A stretch of 64,000 nucleotides of DNA from Providencia burhodogranariea DSM 19968 (GCF_000314855.2 NZ_KB233223.1:571904-635903), one strand, 5' to 3'; shown: positions 43,925-55,220, counted from the first letter of the stretch. Notes: generated by a model from the letters alone, not told the origin. A program made the numbers and translations.

Positions 43925-45524
43925 GAATAACTCTGCAACAGTGATCATCGTCGGTTCGGGAATTGCCGCCTGTCAAATTGCCCAAAAACTTGCTAAGCAG
44001 GGAATTGATACGCTGATGCTAGAAGCTGGGCCAAGAGTTAAACGTTGGCGAGTGGTTGAAGATTATCGTAATTCGCCATTCAAAGGGGATTTTCAGGCAC
44101 CTTATAAGCCAACCGAATATGCCCCTCATCCACAATATTCACCGAAAGATAGCGGCTATTTGGTTCAGTATGGGCCAGAGCCTTACAAAGCGGGTTATTT
44201 ACGTATTGCAGGAGGGACAACTTGGCATTGGTCGGCACAAGCTTGGCGACTGCTTCCTAATGATATGAAATTGCAAACATTATATGGAGTAGGGCGTGAT
44301 TGGCCTATCGGCTATGATGATCTTGAACCCTACTACTATGAAGCAGAAGTTGAGATGGGCGTAGGTGGCCCAGTAGACACCGGCTCACCACGTTCAAAAC
44401 CTTATCCACAACCTGAATTACCGCTATCTCACTTTGATATGCATTTCAAAAAAGTAGTTGAGCCAGCGGGTTATTATCATATAACTGAACCAGCTGCACG
44501 TAATACTGTGGCTTTTGACGGTAGGCCCGCTTGCTGTGGAAACAGTAACTGTATGCCTATCTGCCCAATTGAAGCACAATACACAGGCGAAACAGCGCTA
44601 CGTAAAGCTGAGGCTGCTGGCGCTCGTTTAAAAACTGAAGCCGTGGTCTATCAGATTGAGCATGACGAAACGGGAAAAATATCTGCGGTGCATTATAAAG
44701 ATCCTAATGGTAATAGCTCTCGTGTTACAGGTAAGATATTTGTACTAGCAGCGAATGCCATTGAAACACCGAAATTAATGTTGATCTCTAAAAGTGAAAA
44801 ATTCAAAAATGGCATTGGTAATGAATATGACAATGTTGGTCGGAATTTGATGGATCATCCGGGTACCAGTTGTACGTTTCTATCCGCTGAGCCTGTCTGG
44901 CCAGGACGAGGTCCAATGCGTCTAAGTTGTATCAATAATCTACGCGACGGTGAATTCCGCACCACACACTCCGCAATAAAAATTAATGTTGGCAATTATT
45001 CACCCGTGCAGGCGGTATCTACCAAACTGTTGAATATGGGGGTGAGTGGTTCTGAATTGCCAGAAATGATCCGTGATTGGGCATCACGCTGGGTTGTGAT
45101 CAATAGCTTCTTTGATATTCTACCTAATCGCGAAAATCGTATTGTTGCGACAGGTAAGAAAGATAAGCTCGGAATTCCTCAGCCGGGTGTGCATTACCAA
45201 ATCGATGATTATATCCATAAAGCGCGTGATGTGGCTCACGAACACTATAGTCGGATTGCTAACCTATTTAACGCTAAACCCAATGAAATTTGGCACGATG
45301 ATAACTATTTCAACAATAACCACATAATGGGTACGTTGATGATGGGAAATGATCCGCGTGACTCAGTTGTCGATGCTGATTTGCGTACATTTGATCATGA
45401 AAATCTATTTGTGGCGTCCAGTGGTGTGATGGCAAGTGCAGGAACAGTAAACTGTACTTTGACGCTGAGTGCACTTGCGATGCGCCTTGCCGATAAATTA
45501 GTAGAAGAAGCGAGGCATGTATGA
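43917..45524 (+). CDS. GMC-family FAD dehydrogenase large subunit (gluconate 2-dehydrogenase type)
   Basis: 535 residues from the ATG at 43917 (MSENNSATVIIVGSGIAACQ). Rossmann FAD motif GSGIAACQIAQKL near residue 13, GGTTWHWSAQAWRLLP near 100 (GMC signature), a Cys-rich PACCGNSNCMPICPIEAQYT segment near residue 203 that may hold the 3Fe-4S cluster found in FAD-fructose dehydrogenases, and C-terminal HIMGTLMMGNDP and SAGTVNCTLTLSALAMRLAD with the catalytic His/Asn region. It oxidises a sugar acid or polyol in the periplasm, passing electrons to the cytochrome subunit encoded next (4-bp overlap). The substrate cannot be read from sequence; gluconate is a reasonable guess. Confidence 0.87.
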   Translation: MSENNSATVIIVGSGIAACQIAQKLAKQGIDTLMLEAGPRVKRWRVVEDYRNSPFKGDFQAPYKPTEYAPHPQYSPKDSGYLVQYGPEPYKAGYLRIAGGTTWHWSAQAWRLLPNDMKLQTLYGVGRDWPIGYDDLEPYYYEAEVEMGVGGPVDTGSPRSKPYPQPELPLSHFDMHFKKVVEPAGYYHITEPAARNTVAFDGRPACCGNSNCMPICPIEAQYTGETALRKAEAAGARLKTEAVVYQIEHDETGKISAVHYKDPNGNSSRVTGKIFVLAANAIETPKLMLISKSEKFKNGIGNEYDNVGRNLMDHPGTSCTFLSAEPVWPGRGPMRLSCINNLRDGEFRTTHSAIKINVGNYSPVQAVSTKLLNMGVSGSELPEMIRDWASRWVVINSFFDILPNRENRIVATGKKDKLGIPQPGVHYQIDDYIHKARDVAHEHYSRIANLFNAKPNEIWHDDNYFNNNHIMGTLMMGNDPRDSVVDADLRTFDHENLFVASSGVMASAGTVNCTLTLSALAMRLADKLVEEARHV

Positions 45525-47131
45525 AGTATAAAATTTTATTAAGCCTTGGTTTTAGCGTGTCTTTGGGGATGAGTTTTTCTTTAGCGGCACAAACCTCATC
45601 TACTGCTATCAATACTGATTCTACAGGAATTCCGTTTGGCACTATGGCGAGTCAGTCTGGAAGCCCAGCTAAACAAGCTTCTGAGTTCACTTCTCCTTCA
45701 TCGACCTTGTATGTTCCTACAAAGGTTAATGGGCAGACGATAACGCCTCAAACAAGTTCTGGCAGTGAGCAAGTATCATCTAAAATGGCGTTAACACCTA
45801 TCCCCGTTTCGGGAGGGGAGGTTAGCAGTGTTCCTCCAATGGATGCTCACATATCTCAAGGGAAATACCTGACTGAAGCTGCTGACTGTAGTGTTTGTCA
45901 TACTGCTTCAGGTGGTAAGCCCTATGCGGGGGGGTTACCGTTCAAGACTCCTTTTGGCACGATGTATTCTTCTAATATTACGCCAGATAAAGAGTTTGGT
46001 ATCGGTAATTGGAGTGCTGAAGAGTTTATTGATGCTGTTAAGCATGGGAAACGCAACGATGGAGAGAATCTCTACCCATCAATGCCTTATACCTCCTACG
46101 TGAAGCTGACAGATGATGATGCTCGTTCGATCTATGACTATTTGATGACATTACCTGCTGAGCATCATGCCCCACCAGCCAATGAAATGGAATTTCCATA
46201 TAACCAACGTTGGGCATTAACTTTCTGGAATATACTCAATTTTAAAGACGAAGATTTTACGCGAGTAACCGAAAAAAGCACCGAATGGAATCGCGGTGCT
46301 TATGTTGCTGATGCACTAGGTCACTGTCAGGAGTGCCACACTCCTCGTGATATTTCGATGGGATTGAAATCCGATGAAAGTTACGCTGGTACATCGATTG
46401 ATGGCTGGAAAGCATTTAATATTTCACCAAGTATCGCGGATGGAATTGGGTCTTGGTCTACGTCAGAGATAGTACAGTATCTGCGAAGTGGTTCTGTGCC
46501 GGGTAAAGCCACCGCTGCTGGGCCAATGGCTGAAGTGATATCTCATAGTACCCGTTATATGACCGATACAGATTTAAATGCACTGGCAGTTTATCTAAAA
46601 GATCAGCCTGCTCGCGGTTCAGATAAAGGCAGTGATCGCTTTTCACAGGGGAATGCAGTAGACAACATTACTCTACAAGTGAGAGGGCAAGCACTCAGTG
46701 ATAGCCCAAATGGTGCGACACTGTATAACGCTAATTGTGCTTCCTGCCACGGTATCGATGGGGCAGGGATCGGTAAAAAGCTTTATTATCCAAGTCTCTT
46801 CCATAACAGTACGACGGGAGCTGACGATGCAAGTAATCTGGTCATGGTGATACTGAATGGCGTTGATCGTACAGATGCTCAGGGCCGTCATATCGTTATG
46901 CCTGCTTTTTCCAATGAGCTTTCTTCAGATGAAATCGCGACTCTTGCTACCTATGTCACTAAAAACTTTGGCAACCCGAATGCTGAGGTTACAGCGGATC
47001 AGGTAGAGAAATTGCGACTGAATGAGGTTACGGTCATCCCTGGATGGTTACTCATTTCTGGTGGTGGTATTGGTGTGCTCATTGTATTGGCAATTATTGC
47101 TATCTTTATAAAAAAACGTCGGAAGATATAA
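45521..47131 (+). CDS. Tri-heme cytochrome c subunit of the membrane dehydrogenase
   Basis: 536 residues with a signal peptide (about 1-25), three CxxCH heme sites (CSVCH near residue 124, CQECH near 270, CASCH near 407), and a C-terminal membrane anchor (ISGGGIGVLIVLAIIAIFIK). It carries electrons from the FAD subunit to ubiquinone. A Ser/Thr-rich stretch of about 90 residues lies between the signal and the first heme; homologous subunits I know of do not usually have it. Last gene of the three-gene operon. Confidence 0.9.
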   Translation: MKYKILLSLGFSVSLGMSFSLAAQTSSTAINTDSTGIPFGTMASQSGSPAKQASEFTSPSSTLYVPTKVNGQTITPQTSSGSEQVSSKMALTPIPVSGGEVSSVPPMDAHISQGKYLTEAADCSVCHTASGGKPYAGGLPFKTPFGTMYSSNITPDKEFGIGNWSAEEFIDAVKHGKRNDGENLYPSMPYTSYVKLTDDDARSIYDYLMTLPAEHHAPPANEMEFPYNQRWALTFWNILNFKDEDFTRVTEKSTEWNRGAYVADALGHCQECHTPRDISMGLKSDESYAGTSIDGWKAFNISPSIADGIGSWSTSEIVQYLRSGSVPGKATAAGPMAEVISHSTRYMTDTDLNALAVYLKDQPARGSDKGSDRFSQGNAVDNITLQVRGQALSDSPNGATLYNANCASCHGIDGAGIGKKLYYPSLFHNSTTGADDASNLVMVILNGVDRTDAQGRHIVMPAFSNELSSDEIATLATYVTKNFGNPNAEVTADQVEKLRLNEVTVIPGWLLISGGGIGVLIVLAIIAIFIKKRRKI

Positions 47132-47593
47132 AGAGATAGAGTAGGGAGTACTTATGAACTCAGGCTTGCATTATTTCTTTCTTATATTTTTAAGATACAA
47201 TTGACTTAATAAACCCATGCTAAACATCCTCTTAGCGATGTATGTAAAGAGGAAATAACATGGGGTTATCTCTCTTTCCCTTCAGATTGTCGCTTGCTAC
47301 ACAAGCAGCTCAATTTTGTCATCCAACTCATTATGTTATCTGAGAATAGTTTAAAAATTGATAGGCAGGAAATATTCAAATTATTTTGGATATTCCTAAT
47401 AGATCCTCAAAGCATTATGTCCAGGGCAAAGGGATTATGTCGATAACTCAACAGACGCGATGTATGGCATCAAGATGGCTTCTTTTAGAATGATGTAATA
47501 GGAATAGAAATGATGTTATGAGGGGCCTAATAACGAATATAGCCCCAATAAGGGGCTATATTTAATACCAGCTCTTTTTGAGGCGGTATTTAT
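47132..47593. other. Intergenic region with rpoD terminator
   Basis: 460 bp without a supported gene. A stem TATAGCCCC/GGGGCTATA at 47538-47560 is probably the terminator of the rpsU-dnaG-rpoD operon (minus strand), shared by the convergent dehydrogenase operon. Confidence 0.65.
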
Positions 47594-49447
47594 TTATTCA
47601 TCAAGGAAGCTACGTAGTACTTCTGAACGGCTAGGGTGACGCAATTTACGCAGTGCTTTAGCTTCGATCTGACGAATACGCTCACGCGTAACATCGAACT
47701 GTTTACCCACTTCTTCTAATGTGTGGTCTGTGTTCATGTCGATACCAAAACGCATACGCAGTACTTTTGCTTCACGAGCAGTCAGACCCGCTAACACTTC
47801 GTGAGTCGCTGAACGCAGGCTCTCTGAAGTTGCTGAATCTAAAGGCAGCTCTAAAGTAGTATCTTCAATGAAATCGCCCAGATGTGAATCTTCATCATCA
47901 CCGATTGGCGTCTCCATAGAGATAGGTTCTTTAGCAATTTTCAGTACTTTACGGATTTTATCTTCCGGCATCAGCATACGTTCCGCTAACTCTTCAGGCG
48001 AAGGTTCACGCCCCATTTCTTGCAACATCTGGCGAGAAATACGGTTCAGTTTGTTGATAGTTTCAATCATATGAACCGGAATACGGATTGTACGAGCCTG
48101 ATCCGCGATAGAACGCGTAATCGCCTGACGGATCCACCAAGTTGCATAAGTTGAGAATTTATAACCACGGCGATATTCGAACTTATCAACCGCTTTCATC
48201 AAACCAATGTTACCTTCTTGGATTAGGTCAAGGAATTGCAAGCCACGGTTGGTATATTTCTTGGCAATCGAAATAACCAGACGTAAGTTTGCTTCAACCA
48301 TTTCTTTTTTCGCACGGCGAGCTTTCGCTTCACCGATAGACATACGACGGTTGATATCTTTAACCTGTTCAATTGTCAGGCCAGTCTCTTCTTCAATTTG
48401 ACGTAATCTTTGCAGACAACGTAGAATTTCTTCTTCAACTTCTAACAGCTTTTCTGACCAAGGCTTGTTCATTGCTTTGGCTGCGGTTAACCAAGTTTCG
48501 CTGGTTTCATTGCCACTGAATAACGTGATGAAGTTTTTCTTCGGCATTTTGCACTGTTCAACACACAGTTTCATGATAGTACGTTCTTGAAGACGAACGC
48601 GATCCATCATTTCACGCATGTTATTGACTAGATAGTCAAATTGCTTTGGTACTAAACGGAACTGTTTGAAGACTTCAGAAAGTTCTTCGATAGCAATTGC
48701 AGTTTGGGCATTGCTGCGACCAAATTGTTTAATGTGCTGACGAGTTTTTTCATACTGCTCACGCAGTTCACCGAATTTTTCACGGGCTAATTCTGGATCG
48801 ATGCTGTTATCGTCATCGCTATCGCTGTCATCGCCGTCTTCATCTTCTTCGTCTTCATCTTCGTCTTTATTTAACTCTTCCTGTGGAAGCTCAGAGCCTA
48901 CATGTGTTGCTGTAGGTGCTAAATCTTCTTCAGCGTTAGGGTCGACGAAACCAGTAATTAGGTCGGATAGGCGGCTTTCACCAGCTTCGACACGGTCATA
49001 CTGTTCAAGGAGATAAGTAATAGCTTCAGGATACTCTGCAACAGAGCACTGAACTTGGTTGATGCCATCTTCGATACGTTTTGCTATGTCGATCTCACCT
49101 TCACGGGTTAAGAGTTCGACAGTACCCATTTCACGCATATACATGCGCACAGGGTCAGTAGTACGGCCAATTTCACTTTCAACACTAGATAGAACTTGTG
49201 CTGCAGCTTCTGCTGCATCTTCGTCTGTGTCGGAAGTTGTTTCAGCTAGTATCAAATCATCGGCATCAGGTGCTTCTTCCATGACCTGGATGCCCATGTC
49301 ATTAATCATCTGGATGATATCTTCAATCTGATCTGAATCGACGATATCTTCCGGCAGATGGTCGTTGACCTCAGCATAGGTTAAATAACCTTGCTCTTTA
49401 CCCTTGGTTACGAGTAGCTTAAGCTGCGACTGCGGGTTTTGCTCCAT
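47594..49447 (-). CDS. rpoD: RNA polymerase sigma-70 factor
   Basis: 617 residues (E. coli 613). Region 1.1 (1-80), an acidic spacer ([19 protein letters not shown] near 200), region 1.2 ([17 protein letters not shown]), region 2 with -10 recognition ([20 protein letters not shown]), region 3 and region 4 HTH ([20 protein letters not shown]) that reads the -35 element. It is the housekeeping sigma factor. It follows dnaG by 185 bp in the macromolecular-synthesis operon and shares its order with E. coli; an internal heat-shock promoter is known in E. coli but I could not place it here. Confidence 0.99.
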   Translation of the reverse strand: MEQNPQSQLKLLVTKGKEQGYLTYAEVNDHLPEDIVDSDQIEDIIQMINDMGIQVMEEAPDADDLILAETTSDTDEDAAEAAAQVLSSVESEIGRTTDPVRMYMREMGTVELLTREGEIDIAKRIEDGINQVQCSVAEYPEAITYLLEQYDRVEAGESRLSDLITGFVDPNAEEDLAPTATHVGSELPQEELNKDEDEDEEDEDGDDSDSDDDNSIDPELAREKFGELREQYEKTRQHIKQFGRSNAQTAIAIEELSEVFKQFRLVPKQFDYLVNNMREMMDRVRLQERTIMKLCVEQCKMPKKNFITLFSGNETSETWLTAAKAMNKPWSEKLLEVEEEILRCLQRLRQIEEETGLTIEQVKDINRRMSIGEAKARRAKKEMVEANLRLVISIAKKYTNRGLQFLDLIQEGNIGLMKAVDKFEYRRGYKFSTYATWWIRQAITRSIADQARTIRIPVHMIETINKLNRISRQMLQEMGREPSPEELAERMLMPEDKIRKVLKIAKEPISMETPIGDDEDSHLGDFIEDTTLELPLDSATSESLRSATHEVLAGLTAREAKVLRMRFGIDMNTDHTLEEVGKQFDVTRERIRQIEAKALRKLRHPSRSEVLRSFLDE

Positions 49448-49632
49448 AAGACGGTATCCACACTTCTGAGTATTTAGATTGGTGTCGGTCGGCGAAACAA
49501 ACGGCCAACAAGAACATTCAAAGGGGGATTTTATTATTATGCTACGCCCCTTTAATTTCGTAGCAGTTTACAGGCATTCGCCTTAGGTAAATCGGCACTT
49601 AAGCCGTGTTGTATTCTTTATCTGGATTCTCG

Positions 49633-51378
49633 CTACGTTTTCACACGTGAAAGCGTAATTAGGCGGACTTCTGCGCGCTCCTCGGGGGTCAGCCCTTCAG
49701 TTCGTTCTTTCGCTATCAAATAGTCGAAACGCTCGTCGAGCGCGCTATTAAATAGATGGTTTAAAGCATCTTTAAATGTTTTTTCCGCTATCTCTTCTAT
49801 CTCTATATCGTTCCAAGTTGCTAACTTTTCAAGCTGATTCGCAAATTTATTATCACGATATAACTCAAGCAACTGCCCAGTGGTCATTCCGGGGGTAGAA
49901 CGGCAAACGCTAACCAATTCTTGAAATAGAGAAAGCCCCGGCATTTGGATGTGGGCGATCCCCTCTAATGAGGGGACGAATTCCGAAAGATTCGGATTTT
50001 GTACCAACAATGCAATCAATATACGCATTGTTGTCGGTTTTAATTTTGGTGCTTGGTAGCCAACCGATTCAGTGCTCTCTCTATCAATCATAGCAAGAAC
50101 TTGAGAAATATCCGGTATGCCAATAAAATTTCCTAGTTCTTGAGCCATATAAAGGCGCAATGTTTCACCTGGTATTTGTTTTATCAAAGGGATAGCGAGT
50201 TTACTAAATTTCGCACGCCCTTCTTGAGTTTTTAAATCAACCTGAGGGACGAGAGAGTCAAATAGAAATGATGATAATGTCTTGGCATCATTCATTCTCT
50301 CTTCAAATACTTCTTTGCCTTCTTTGCGGACTAAAGAGTCAGGATCTTCCCCATCAGGTAAAAACATAAAACGTAACTGGCGACCATCGGTTAAATAGGG
50401 TAGTGCGTTTTCAAGCGCTCGCCATGCAGCTTCCCTTCCAGCTCTGTCACCGTCATAGCAGCAAACGACTGTATCTGTTGAGCGATAGAGCAATTGAATG
50501 TGCTCAGCGGTTGTCGAGGTGCCGAGTGAGGCAACCGCATAGCGGATACCATACTGAGCCAGTGCAACGACATCCATATAACCTTCAACGACAAGTAGCT
50601 TTGCGAGTTCACTGCTATTTTGTGTTGCTTCATAGAGGCCAAATAGCTGGCGGCCTTTATGAAAAATATCTGTTTCGGGAGAGTTTAAGTATTTAGGTAT
50701 TGCATCACCTAATACTCGTCCACCAAACGCGATAACACGACCCCGGCGATCTCGAATTGGGAACATAATGCGTTCTCTAAACCGATCGTACATATGGCCT
50801 TTATCGTTAGTCACTAGCATGCCTGCTTCATCAAGCTGTTTGCGACTATCTGGAGCGACAGCAAATTTTTTGAGCAAATTATCCCACCCCGGAGGGGCGA
50901 AACCAATCGAAAAATGCTCAATAACTTCTACACTTAAACCACGTTGGCTTAAATAATCCTTGGCTTTATTCGCCGATGGATGACTTAAGGCAGAATGGTA
51001 AAAAAGATTTATTTTTTCCATCAACTGGTACAAATTTTGTCGTTGATGAAGTTCAATTTGGCTTGTGCCTGTTCCTGTTTCATAAGGAACATCAAGGCCA
51101 TGTGAGGCTGAAAGTTCTTCGATAGCTTCGACAAAATCGAGTTTATCGTAATTCATCAAGAAATCGATGGCATTACCATGCGCACCACAGCCAAAACAAT
51201 AATAAAATTGCCTTTCACTGTTTACTGTAAAAGAGGGGGTTTTTTCGTTATGGAACGGACAGCACGCGTGATGATTTTTACCCTGCTTTTTTAGCGGTAC
51301 TTTTGCATCGACTAAATCGACGATATCTGTTCTCGCTAATAAATCATTGATAAATGAACGCGGAATTCGCCCTGCCAT
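49633..51378 (-). CDS. dnaG: DNA primase
   Basis: 581 residues. N-terminal CHC2 zinc site (CPFHNEKTPSF and FYYCFGCGAHGNAIDF, about residues 40-67), the RNA polymerase core with TOPRIM (LLVVEGYMDVVAL near 265 and CCYDGDRAGREAAWR near 309), and a C-terminal DnaB-binding helicase-interaction domain (about 435-581). It makes primers for lagging-strand replication. Second gene of the rpsU-dnaG-rpoD operon. Confidence 0.99.
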   Translation of the reverse strand: MAGRIPRSFINDLLARTDIVDLVDAKVPLKKQGKNHHACCPFHNEKTPSFTVNSERQFYYCFGCGAHGNAIDFLMNYDKLDFVEAIEELSASHGLDVPYETGTGTSQIELHQRQNLYQLMEKINLFYHSALSHPSANKAKDYLSQRGLSVEVIEHFSIGFAPPGWDNLLKKFAVAPDSRKQLDEAGMLVTNDKGHMYDRFRERIMFPIRDRRGRVIAFGGRVLGDAIPKYLNSPETDIFHKGRQLFGLYEATQNSSELAKLLVVEGYMDVVALAQYGIRYAVASLGTSTTAEHIQLLYRSTDTVVCCYDGDRAGREAAWRALENALPYLTDGRQLRFMFLPDGEDPDSLVRKEGKEVFEERMNDAKTLSSFLFDSLVPQVDLKTQEGRAKFSKLAIPLIKQIPGETLRLYMAQELGNFIGIPDISQVLAMIDRESTESVGYQAPKLKPTTMRILIALLVQNPNLSEFVPSLEGIAHIQMPGLSLFQELVSVCRSTPGMTTGQLLELYRDNKFANQLEKLATWNDIEIEEIAEKTFKDALNHLFNSALDERFDYLIAKERTEGLTPEERAEVRLITLSRVKT

Positions 51379-51410
51379 AAGCCCCTTTTCGCCTTTTAAT
51401 GAACGATAAT

Positions 51411-51440
51411 AAGCCGCGCTTCCCTCAGGAAAGCACGGCC
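51411..51440 (-). terminator. Attenuator hairpin between rpsU and dnaG
   Basis: Stem GCCGCGCTT/AAGCACGGC (one G-U or mismatch) with an 8- to 9-nt loop in the rpsU-dnaG gap. E. coli has an attenuating terminator at the same place, lowering dnaG relative to rpsU. Confidence 0.72.
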
Positions 51441-51493
51441 TTTAACTGCTTACTAGTACTGTCTGCGATGGTTACGGTAGTTACCGCGACCAA

Positions 51494-51721
<228 letters not shown>

Positions 51722-51782
51722 TCAATAGAAATCGGGTTGTTGCTGGCTTTATTCAACCAGCCGTCATTTAAAATGGTGCGGA

Positions 51783-51812
51783 ATTTTACTTCAATGAGTA
51801 CGGGTTTGTAAA
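51783..51812 (-). promoter_or_regulatory. Promoter of the rpsU-dnaG-rpoD operon
   Basis: On the minus strand, -35 TTTACA (51812-51807) and -10 TAAAAT (51788-51783) with an 18-bp spacer lie about 75 bp before rpsU. A LexA box is known at this place in E. coli; I did not find one here. Confidence 0.6.
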
Positions 51813-52036
51813 GTGCCGTATAAAATTGAAACACACAAGATCACCTATTTCGTTGATTCGACAGGCGAAAAAACGAGCTAAATTAGGTAATAATGAAATT
51901 AGCCACACGAAATTTATTACAGGGTGCTGATTATAGACTACACAGCAGGAAAAGTCAGCCTTTTGGCATCATAAATTACACGATGGGCTGAATTTAATGA
52001 TAGACTTTGCCTCATGCAACAAACAAGGGTAGTGCA

Positions 52037-53071
52037 ATGCGCGTTTTAGGTATCGAAACATCCTGCGATGAAACCGGGATCGCAATCTATGATGATAAGG
52101 CCGGTCTATTAGCCAATCAATTATACAGCCAAATAAAAGTTCATGCGGACTACGGCGGTGTAGTTCCTGAATTGGCATCTCGCGATCATATTCGCAAAAC
52201 TGTCCCGTTAATTCAAGCGGCGCTCAAAGAAGCCAATTTAACGAGTGCGGACATTGATGCTGTAGCCTATACAGCAGGCCCCGGACTAGTCGGTGCACTA
52301 ATGGTTGGTGCAACCGTGGGGCGCTCGTTAGCCTTTGCTTGGGGTGTACCTGCTGTAGCGGTTCATCATATGGAAGGGCATTTACTTGCTCCGATGCTCG
52401 AAGAGAAAAGCCCTGAGTTTCCTTTCGTTGCATTGCTCGTTTCGGGTGGTCATACTCAATTAATTAGCGTAACCGCGATAGGTGAATATCAATTACTTGG
52501 TGAATCTATTGATGATGCGGCGGGTGAAGCATTTGATAAAACGGCTAAACTTTTGGGGCTCGATTATCCGGGAGGGCCATTGTTGTCACGTATGGCACAA
52601 CAAGGTACCGAAGGGCGTTTTGTTTTTCCTCGTCCAATGACCGATCGTCCAGGGCTCGATTTTAGCTTTTCGGGTTTAAAAACGTTCGCAGCAAATACGA
52701 TCCGTGAAAATGCGAATGATGATCAAACTCGTGCTGATATCGCTCGTGCATTTGAAGATGCGGTCGTGGATACATTAGCTATAAAATGTAAGCGGGCTCT
52801 CGAACAAACAGGGTTTAAACGCTTAGTCATGGCGGGTGGAGTGAGTGCTAATAGAGCACTTAGAGTTAAGATGGAAGAAGTGCTAAAACAACGAGGTGGA
52901 GAGGTGTTTTACGCTCGCCCTGAGTTTTGTACTGATAATGGTGCAATGATTGCACTTGCTGGATTGATCCGTTTGAAAGGTGGCTCAACTACAGGATTAG
53001 GTGTGACGGTTCGCCCACGTTGGCCGTTAGCTGAATTGCCACCGCTAGTCGACTCACAATCGGCTAAATAA
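52037..53071 (+). CDS. tsaD: tRNA N6-threonylcarbamoyladenosine synthase subunit TsaD
   Basis: 344 residues from the ATG at 52037 ([20 protein letters not shown]); ten more upstream codons are open but not conserved. ASKHA-fold: metal-binding HHMEGH near 111-115, VSGGHTQL (phosphate loop) near 136, and the late [11 protein letters not shown]. With TsaB, TsaC and TsaE it forms t6A37 in ANN-decoding tRNAs. Divergent from rpsU, as in E. coli. Confidence 0.98.
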   Translation: MRVLGIETSCDETGIAIYDDKAGLLANQLYSQIKVHADYGGVVPELASRDHIRKTVPLIQAALKEANLTSADIDAVAYTAGPGLVGALMVGATVGRSLAFAWGVPAVAVHHMEGHLLAPMLEEKSPEFPFVALLVSGGHTQLISVTAIGEYQLLGESIDDAAGEAFDKTAKLLGLDYPGGPLLSRMAQQGTEGRFVFPRPMTDRPGLDFSFSGLKTFAANTIRENANDDQTRADIARAFEDAVVDTLAIKCKRALEQTGFKRLVMAGGVSANRALRVKMEEVLKQRGGEVFYARPEFCTDNGAMIALAGLIRLKGGSTTGLGVTVRPRWPLAELPPLVDSQSAK

Positions 53072-53082
53072 AATATATCAGT

Positions 53083-53175
53083 TATGCCTCAAGCTGCCGC
53101 AAATTTGCTGTTACGGCAGGTAGCTACCCAAGTTTTCATACTGATGTATGTTACTTGGGATAGCCTTCCACCCTG
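53083..53175. repeat. Copy of the CCCAAG...CTTGGG dispersed repeat
   Basis: Stem CCCAAGT (53126-53132) with ACTTGGG (53152-53158) and inner CATAC/GTATG, flanked by AGCTA and ATAGCC. The same core is tandemly repeated at 21041-21290 and present at 5900-5945. The remaining 285 bp to aer are AT-rich with no gene seen. Confidence 0.75.
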
Positions 53176-53460
53176 TTGATATCTATCATAATTCATGAAT
53201 CATCATCGTTAATGTCCATAGCAATCCAAATCAGATTTCTTTTATTTTAAATTAGTTACTGTACGAATTTTTTCATCGTTAGTTATGATGTGTGATGAAT
53301 GTAGTTTTGAAAAATGCGTTACTTAGCAGGGTTATTATTCAGATATATTTAATATAAAATTTAATTGTTATTTTTATTTTATTGATTTTTATTTGAAATA
53401 AATTATTTTGTGACATGTCACAAAATAATTTATGGCTAAGTTTAGGTCAATTTTTGGTCG

Positions 53461-54993
53461 TTAATGTAATATCGTCACTGCATTATCTAGCCGAGTTGAA
53501 TTATTTTTAACTACTTCTGAAGCATTTGCACTTTGCTCTACTAATATGGAGTTTTTTTGTGCAATAGACTCTAGTTCAAATAAGGCTTGAGTGATGTCAG
53601 ATAGCCCTGTAGCTTGCTCAGAAGTGGCATGGCTGATATGACAAATCAATTGTGTGACATTTTGTACCTGATTAACTACATCTTTAAGAGCATTACCAGT
53701 TGTGTACACATGCCGTTTTCCTGAATGCACTTTATTTTCGCAATCATCGATAAGATCACGAATATCATTAACCGCACTGGCACTGCGATTCGCAAGACTG
53801 CGAACTTCGTCTGCGACCACAGCAAATCCTTTTCCTTGATCTCCTGCACGAGCTGCTTCAACAGCTGCATTTAGCGCCAATATATTGGTTTGAAAAGCAA
53901 TCGTTTTAATAACGTCGGTAATTGCATTGATTTTACTGGTGCTATGCACAATTTGCTCCATCGTCTGGATAACATTTTGCATTGCCTCTGCTGCATTTAA
54001 AGCGGTTAGACTCGTTTCGTTAGAAAGCTTATTTGCTCGAAGTGTATTTTTTGCATTCATTTGTACAGATACCGACATCTGATTCATTGTTGCTACTGTC
54101 TGTTGAACGTAACCCACGGTTTTTTGTGTATGTTGTTCAAGTTCATTACAATCTTTCACCAGTAACTGACTCTCTTTGTGTACATTACCAATTTGGTAAG
54201 AAACATCATTGGTAAGCCATCGACAGATTAGCCCAAGTTGCCCAACGGAGCGCAATATGCAGCCTATTTCATCGACACGATTGAGATGGGTAATACTATG
54301 CTTCTCACCCCTAGCGACATCGAGAGTTTGTCTCGCGATATTTGCGATAGGTTTAGCAATGAGCAATTCAAGTAAAATATTGCCTATTATTAGGATGATA
54401 AAGGAGAATAGGCTTATTGCAGTGACTGATAAACCTTGCTGACCCGACAGAGTTGCGATACTCACCCAACTGATGAACAGTAAGGCCATTAGCAAACGAA
54501 TGCGCCAACGAATAGGAAGTGCCGGATGTTGACCAAACCAATATTTTGATAGGACTAATCCTTTGTATAGTTTGCGGTTACTTCGTGTTTCATTAAATGC
54601 TTGGTAAAGTGGTTCAACTGTGGCAATTTCTGTTTGTGAAGCTTTCGTTCTGATCGACATATAGCCTGTTGTTACACCTTTCCTCATCATCGGGCAAATA
54701 TTAGCGCGAACCCAATAAAAATCACCATTTTTACGGCGATTTTTGACAATGCCGGTCCACGGTTCTCCTTTTTTTAAGGTATTCCACATATCGACAAAAG
54801 CTGCTTTCGGCATCTCTGGATGGCGAATAATGTTGTGAGGTTGGCCTATAAGCTCAGAGAGTGAATAGCCACTTACTTGAATAAAAGAATCATTAACATG
54901 GGTGATATTGCCATCTAAGTCGCTAGTGGTCATTAGAGTGGTATCGTCATTTAGCAGGTATTGATTGTGTGTCGTAGGAGAGATATAGCGCAT
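53461..54993 (-). CDS. aer: Aerotaxis receptor Aer (PAS-containing methyl-accepting-type protein)
   Basis: 510 residues (E. coli 506) and alike throughout. PAS domain that binds FAD (about 10-125: DGNITHVNDSFIQVSGYSLS, WTGIVKNRRKNGDFYWVRAN), a membrane anchor (about 165-210), HAMP (about 210-260), and a signalling domain with the CheW/CheA hairpin tip IAFQTNILALNAAVEAARAG near 375. It senses oxygen/redox and signals to CheA. Methylation sites are not needed in this family. A single-gene unit. Confidence 0.96.
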   Translation of the reverse strand: MRYISPTTHNQYLLNDDTTLMTTSDLDGNITHVNDSFIQVSGYSLSELIGQPHNIIRHPEMPKAAFVDMWNTLKKGEPWTGIVKNRRKNGDFYWVRANICPMMRKGVTTGYMSIRTKASQTEIATVEPLYQAFNETRSNRKLYKGLVLSKYWFGQHPALPIRWRIRLLMALLFISWVSIATLSGQQGLSVTAISLFSFIILIIGNILLELLIAKPIANIARQTLDVARGEKHSITHLNRVDEIGCILRSVGQLGLICRWLTNDVSYQIGNVHKESQLLVKDCNELEQHTQKTVGYVQQTVATMNQMSVSVQMNAKNTLRANKLSNETSLTALNAAEAMQNVIQTMEQIVHSTSKINAITDVIKTIAFQTNILALNAAVEAARAGDQGKGFAVVADEVRSLANRSASAVNDIRDLIDDCENKVHSGKRHVYTTGNALKDVVNQVQNVTQLICHISHATSEQATGLSDITQALFELESIAQKNSILVEQSANASEVVKNNSTRLDNAVTILH

Positions 54994-55195
54994 AATATAC
55001 CATTATTATTGTTAAGTTTCTTAATGATATATTTCGACTTATTTTACACATTCCTTAACGGTAAATTTGAATTGTTTGATTGCTTCCACGGTTTTGTTGT
55101 CTTATTCGTTAAAAGTGGAATCGGCTATTAAGAAATAAAGAGGGTCAAAGGAAAATTGATGATTTAGTGAAATAGAGGCTGAAGTGCGAATAAAA

Positions 55196-55220
55196 ATGAA
55201 AAAGGCTGTTTACGCAGCCT
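55196..55220 (-). terminator. Terminator of plsY
   Basis: AGGCTG-TTTACG-CAGCCT with an A-run on the plus strand (U-run on the minus transcript), immediately after the plsY stop. Confidence 0.82.
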
